This document shows positions 60,692-64,000 of a DNA stretch of 64,000 nt, piece by piece. The translations under genes and the position numbers were made by a program. Each line of letters starts with the position of its first letter. The stretch's first letter is position 1. The stretch comes from Stenotrophomonas rhizophila (GTDB lineage Bacteria > Pseudomonadota > Gammaproteobacteria > Xanthomonadales > Xanthomonadaceae), in assembly GCF_003751305.1 (NCBI RefSeq), contig NZ_RJKV01000004.1, forward strand, positions 173,760 through 237,759. The letters run 5' to 3'. The notes under the pieces are model-generated. The model had not been told where the DNA came from. It did no database searches and was given only the letters and a program-made list of their open reading frames with translations.

Positions 60692-61354
60692 ATGAAACGC
60701 TCCCTGCTTCCGCTGTTGCTGGCCCTGACGCTGCCCTGTGCGCCGGCCATCGCAAGCGACAACATCAGCAAGGTCAACGGCAGCATCTCCGCCGAGGCCG
60801 GCCAGACCTACGGGAACCTGGAGACCGTCAATGGCGGCATCAAGGTCGCCGAAGGCGTCGTCACCGGCCGCATTGAAACGGTCAACGGTGGCATCCGCGT
60901 CGCCGATCGCGCACGCACCGGCGGCATCTCCACCGTCAATGGCAGTGTGCGGGTCGGTCGCGAGGTGATTGCCAGCGGCGGGGTGGACACCGTCAATGGC
61001 GGCATCTTCCTCGATCGCGGTACGCAGGTCGACGGCAGCCTGGAAACCGTCAATGGCAGCATCGGCCTGGTCGAAACGCGCGTGGCGCGCGGCATCGAGA
61101 CGGTCAACGGCGACATCACCGTTGGCGTGGGCTCGCAGGTCGAGGGCGGGATCGAGGTCAAGAAGCCGAACTTCAACCTGTCGCTGACGCCCGGCCGCAA
61201 GCCGCGGGTGATCATCGGACCGAACGCGTCGGTCAATGGACCCCTGCAGTTCGAGCGCGAGGTCACCCTCTATGTGCACCGCACTGCCCGCGTCGGGCCG
61301 GTAAGCGGGGCCGTGGCCGTGCCCTTCGATACCGACACCGCACCACAGGATTGA
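60692..61354 (+). CDS. Secreted VNG-repeat protein, probable beta-solenoid
   Basis: 220 residues. The leader MKRSLLPLLLALTLPCAPAIAS is followed by seven units of about 20 residues built on a TVNGxI/V core: KVNGSI, ETVNGGI (twice), STVNGSV, DTVNGGI, ETVNGSI, ETVNGDI. The final unit passes into VGVGSQVEGGIEVKKPNFNLSLTPGRKPRVIIGPNASVNGPL. This regular Gly/Val pattern fits a right- or left-handed beta-solenoid like those in polymer-forming cytoskeletal (bactofilin-like) or auto-adhesive proteins. Its start is 53 bp from the divergent envC start. Role unknown. Confidence 0.82.
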   Translation: MKRSLLPLLLALTLPCAPAIASDNISKVNGSISAEAGQTYGNLETVNGGIKVAEGVVTGRIETVNGGIRVADRARTGGISTVNGSVRVGREVIASGGVDTVNGGIFLDRGTQVDGSLETVNGSIGLVETRVARGIETVNGDITVGVGSQVEGGIEVKKPNFNLSLTPGRKPRVIIGPNASVNGPLQFEREVTLYVHRTARVGPVSGAVAVPFDTDTAPQD

Positions 61355-61405
61355 TATGGTGGTCACTGGTGCGCTGCGCACCCGCCTTTCCCGTTCCAGG
61401 AACCG

Positions 61406-63139
61406 ATGATGCCCCGCAAACTTCTGTTGTGCCTTGCCGCTGCCGCTGCGTTGACCGCGTGCAAGGGCGAATCCACCGCGCCCACCGCGGCACCCGCCAC
61501 TGACGCGGCACCGACCACGCCGGGCCATGCCTTCTCGCCCGAGATCAACGCCGGCGACTTCGCCGAGCTGGTCAAGACCCTGGCCTCCGATGAGTTCGAA
61601 GGTCGTTCGCCGGGCAGCAAGGGCGAAGAGCTGACCGTCAATTACATCCGCGACCAGATGCAGCGCATCGGCCTGCAGCCGGGCAACGGCGACAGCTGGT
61701 TCCAGGACGTGGCGATGACCGAGACCACGGCCGATGAGTCGACCGTGTTGACGCTGGACCAGGCCGGCAAGACCCGCGAGCTGAAGTTCGGCACCGACAT
61801 GGTGATCGGTACCCGCAGCGGCCAGCCGGACGTGAAGGTCGAGGCTAGCGACCTGGTCTTCGTCGGCTACGGCGTGGATGCGCCGGAGCAGAAGTGGAAC
61901 GACTATGCCGGCCAGGACTGGAAGGGCAAGACGGTCGTGATGTTCGTCAACGATCCCGGCTTCCACGTCAACGATGAGAAGCTGTTCGACGGCAAGCGCA
62001 TGACCTATTACGGGCGCTGGACATACAAATTCGAAGAGGCCGCACGCAAGGGCGCCGCTGCCGCGCTGATCGTGCATGACACCGCCGGTGCCTCCTACGG
62101 TTGGGACGTGGTCAAGAACTCGTGGGCCGGCCCACAGTACGACCTGCCGGCCAAGGATGACCCGGAAGCGCGTCTGCCCGCACAGGGCTGGCTGAGCGCC
62201 GAAGCGGCACGCCAGTTGTTCGCCGAGGCCGGCCTGGATCTGGACAAAGCGTATAAGGACGCCAGCAAGCGCGGCTTCAAGCCGGTCCCGCTGAAGGCCA
62301 AGGTATCGTTCGATCTGAAGAGCACCATCGCCGAGAAGAAGTCGCGCAACGTGGTCGGCGTCCTGCCGGGCAGCAAGCGGGCCGATGAAGCCGTGCTCTA
62401 CATGGCGCACTGGGATCACCTGGGCAAGCACGAGGGTGAGCAGGGCGACAACATCTACAACGGTGCCGTCGACAACGCGACCGGCGTGGCCGGCATCCTC
62501 GAAGTCGCCGATGCGATGGTGCACCAGCAGCCAGCGCCGGAGCGTTCGGTGGTGTTCCTGGCGGTGACGCTGGAAGAGTCCGGCCTGCTGGGCTCGAAGT
62601 ACTACGTCAGCCACCCGACCTTCCCGCTGGACAAGATCGCCGGTGTGATCAACATCGATGCGATGTCGGTGGCTGGCCGTGCCAAGGACATGACCGTGAC
62701 CGGCTTCGGCAGCTCCGAGCTGGAAGACATCCTCAAGCCGCTGGCGGCCAATCAGGGGCGTACCCTGCACGGCGAAACGGCGGTGCAGAGCGGCTTCTAC
62801 TTCCGGTCGGATCACTTCAACTTCGCCAAGGCGGGTGTGCCGGCGCTCTATGCGGACGGGGGTGAGGATCTGCGCGACGGCGGTGTCGAGGCTGGCCGCA
62901 AGGCAGCCGAGGACTATGGCAGCAACCGTTACCACGGCCCTAAGGATGAGTTCGATCCGGCGACCTGGAAGCTGGATGGCACGGTTGAGGACCTGCAGCT
63001 GCTGTACGGGGTGGGCAAGGAACTGGCCGGCGGCGACCGGTGGCCGAACTGGTACGAAGGCAATCCGTTCAAGGCGGCACGCGATGCGATGATGAAGGGG
63101 AAGGGCGCTGAGACGCCGGCCGCGGAGTCTGCGCGCTGA
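61406..63139 (+). CDS. M28-family metallopeptidase, lipoprotein
   Basis: 577 residues. The lipobox LTAC (Cys19) suggests lipid anchoring. A protease-associated (PA) domain (about 150-260: LVFVGYGVDAPEQKWNDYAG, KGKTVVMFVNDPGF) is inserted before the aminopeptidase core. Zinc ligands are seen in MAHWDHLG (His), NGAVDNATG (bridging Asp), LEESGLLG (catalytic Glu and ligand Glu), INIDAMS (Asp) and YHGPKDEF (His). It is probably an aminopeptidase or glutaminyl-cyclase-like enzyme acting on peptides outside the cytoplasm. ATGATG start; 61406 is used. Confidence 0.93.
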   Translation: MMPRKLLLCLAAAAALTACKGESTAPTAAPATDAAPTTPGHAFSPEINAGDFAELVKTLASDEFEGRSPGSKGEELTVNYIRDQMQRIGLQPGNGDSWFQDVAMTETTADESTVLTLDQAGKTRELKFGTDMVIGTRSGQPDVKVEASDLVFVGYGVDAPEQKWNDYAGQDWKGKTVVMFVNDPGFHVNDEKLFDGKRMTYYGRWTYKFEEAARKGAAAALIVHDTAGASYGWDVVKNSWAGPQYDLPAKDDPEARLPAQGWLSAEAARQLFAEAGLDLDKAYKDASKRGFKPVPLKAKVSFDLKSTIAEKKSRNVVGVLPGSKRADEAVLYMAHWDHLGKHEGEQGDNIYNGAVDNATGVAGILEVADAMVHQQPAPERSVVFLAVTLEESGLLGSKYYVSHPTFPLDKIAGVINIDAMSVAGRAKDMTVTGFGSSELEDILKPLAANQGRTLHGETAVQSGFYFRSDHFNFAKAGVPALYADGGEDLRDGGVEAGRKAAEDYGSNRYHGPKDEFDPATWKLDGTVEDLQLLYGVGKELAGGDRWPNWYEGNPFKAARDAMMKGKGAETPAAESAR

Positions 63140-63174
63140 GCGGTTGTTCGTCCTGATGTGATTTCTGTTTCATG

Positions 63175-63207
63175 AAAACGGCGCCTTTCGGGGCGCCGTT
63201 TTTTTTT
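63175..63207 (+). terminator. Rho-independent terminator after the M28 gene
   Basis: AAAACGGCGCC / GGCGCCGTTTT stem with a run of about nine T. It lies 35 bp after the stop codon. Confidence 0.92.
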
Positions 63208-63657
63208 GCGGCGGCCGCTGGCTTGGTCGGGCGTTGGGCCGCGATACCCTTGCCGGTGACGCCCCCGGCCGCCGCCTTGCGGCGACGCCCTCCTCCTTGA
63301 TTTCGCCCACAAGGGCATCGCGCCCCACGTGTGGAGACCACTGGCGCCTCAAAGCAAGGTCCGGTTAGCAGTGCGCGTACCGCATCCGAGCGTCGTAGCG
63401 GTCGGTAGGCTCCTGGGCAAAATCAAGGCGGAGGCCGTCGCCACCAGGCGTCGGCCGGGGGACATTTGCCGAGGGGCCTGCCGGCCGCTGCGGGGCCCTC
63501 ACGCTCGCGGAAGATGCAAGCGGAGAGGCCACCCTTCCCAAAGCGCAGAAAACTACCCAACGACACCCGCCGCACCGGCCGTACCTGCCGCATGCGCACG
63601 ACCGTACGCGTCTGCTGAGGGACTCGAAATGAGAGGCTCCCCATCCGTTGAGAGAAG
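63208..63657. other. Gene-free region before the rRNA genes
   Basis: About 450 bp without a credible gene. It holds two inverted imperfect copies of a 50-base unit (63261-63311 on the minus strand and 63411-63461 on the plus strand, both around AAATCAAGG-GGAGG-CGTCGCC; about 83 percent identical by eye). The rest is GC-rich without hairpins of note. Confidence 0.5.
63261..63461. repeat. Inverted pair of about 50-bp repeats
   Basis: The reverse complement of 63261-63311 aligns with 63411-63461 with about 9 mismatches in 51. Both contain GGGC-AAATCAAGG-GGAGG-CGTCGCC-AGGCG-CGGCCGGGGG. They may be copies of a dispersed genomic repeat. Confidence 0.7.
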
Positions 63658-63692
63658 AAAAAAAAACCCCGCTGCGTGAGCAGCGGGGTTTT
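63658..63692 (-). terminator. Terminator after the distal 5S rRNA gene
   Basis: AAAACCCCGCTGC, GTGA loop, GCAGCGGGGTTTT, with a nine-base T run on the minus strand. This ends the rRNA operon. Confidence 0.92.
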
Positions 63693-63701
63693 GGGTGTAA
63701 A

Positions 63702-63817
63702 CCCTGGCGATGACCTACTCTCGCATGGCTTAGGCCACACTACCATCGGCGCAGCTGCGTTTCACTTCCGAGTTCGGGATGGGATCGGGTGGTGCCACAG
63801 CGCTAATTTCACCAGGG
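63702..63817 (-). rRNA. rrf: 5S ribosomal RNA, distal copy
   Basis: The minus strand reads CCCTGGTGAAATTAGCGC at the 5' end, has ATCCCGAACTCGGAAGTGAA (the loop bound by L5/L18) in the middle and CGAGAGTAGGTCATCGCCAG near the 3' end. This fits the xanthomonad 5S of about 116 nt. A terminator follows. It lies distal to a second copy. Confidence 0.95.
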
Positions 63818-63898
63818 AGACGGTTGGAGCAGCGCGTTGCGCCAGCTCAGCAGAGGTCTCTTCCGAGAAACAGATACCTGTAAAAACCAGGTGCCTGC

Positions 63899-63936
63899 AA
63901 AAAAAGAAAACCCCGCTGCGTGAGCAGCGGGGTTTT
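63899..63936 (-). terminator. Terminator-like hairpin between the two 5S genes
   Basis: The same 13-bp stem and GTGA loop as at 63658-63692, with an A/T-rich run (TTTTCTTTTTT on the minus strand). It lies after the proximal 5S gene, so reading into the distal copy needs read-through. Confidence 0.85.
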
Positions 63937-63946
63937 CGGGGTAAAA

Positions 63947-64000
63947 ACCCTGGCGATGACCTACTCTCGCATGGCTTAGGCCACACTACCATCGGCGCAG
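63947..64000 (-). rRNA. rrf: 5S ribosomal RNA, proximal copy (5' part outside window)
   Basis: The visible 3' half is identical to the distal copy over TGACCTACTCTCGCATGGCT and beyond. The 5' half and the 23S, tRNA and 16S genes should lie to the right of the window. Confidence 0.93.

Noticed and set aside
1..64000. CRISPR arrays, prophage genes, insertion sequences, tRNA genes
   Set aside because: No regularly spaced direct repeats, no integrase or transposase motif, and no tRNA-like cloverleaf was noticed in the intergenic regions. A tRNA-scan could still change this for short gaps.

Overview
The window is high-GC proteobacterial chromosome, best matched to Stenotrophomonas (Xanthomonadaceae). 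The evidence is GTAG-headed palindromic repeats of the type described as SMAG elements in S. maltophilia, a xanthomonad-type cytochrome oxidase cluster, a PutA without a ribbon-helix-helix domain, and a 5S rRNA sequence of xanthomonad type. No phage, transposase, integrase, CRISPR array or tRNA was found. Species assignment is inference.

Layout. 1-2.6 kb: 3' part of a DUF2145 gene, a tandem pair of paralogous secreted/membrane proteins, and a VUT-family queuosine precursor transporter. 2.8-5.7 kb: glnE (minus). 5.7-6.0 kb: a minus-strand terminator with a possible small RNA. 6.0-7.5 kb: AarC-like CoA-transferase. 7.8-11.6 kb (minus): HglS-type 2-oxoadipate dioxygenase, a secreted protein overlapping a HAD phosphatase, an EF-hand protein and a small membrane protein.

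11.7-24.3 kb is the most interesting region. Two divergent gene sets meet at a promoter region holding operator-like palindromes (18765-18808). Leftward are a transglutaminase-like protein, a TonB-dependent receptor, a serine beta-lactamase-fold hydrolase and a VanX-type D-Ala-D-Ala dipeptidase. Rightward are an NlpC/P60 endopeptidase, an L-Ala-D/L-Glu epimerase, an RpiR/MurR-type regulator, a COG3786 (YkuD-like) enzyme and an APC amino-acid permease. Together these look like a locus for capturing and dismantling peptidoglycan peptides.

24.4-30.5 kb: small hydrophilic protein, PQQ aldose dehydrogenase, lipoprotein, GH3 beta-glucosidase with a LacI-type operator, MscS channel. 30.5-37.9 kb: folB and tsaD divergent from rpsU-yqeY, then an inverted secreted-protein gene, yihY/brkB, dnaG and a bile-acid-symporter-like transporter. 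This is an expanded form of the rpsU-dnaG macromolecular synthesis region. 37.9-40.1 kb: a perfect long inverted repeat, a lower-GC orphan gene and a ChaN/EreA-like protein. 40.2-48.7 kb: aa3 oxidase and heme A cluster (DUF2244, ctaC, ctaD, a 44-aa gene, ctaG, coxC, SURF1, thioredoxin-like, ctaA, ctaB), with a DUF2909 gene on the opposite strand in the middle. 49-63.1 kb: putA, secreted protein, SLOG protein, tautomerase, GlxA-type regulator, FadL-like porin, rhomboid, CtpA, EnvC, a VNG-repeat protein and an M28 peptidase. 63.7-64 kb: two tandem 5S rRNA genes on the minus strand, the end of an rRNA operon lying beyond the right edge.
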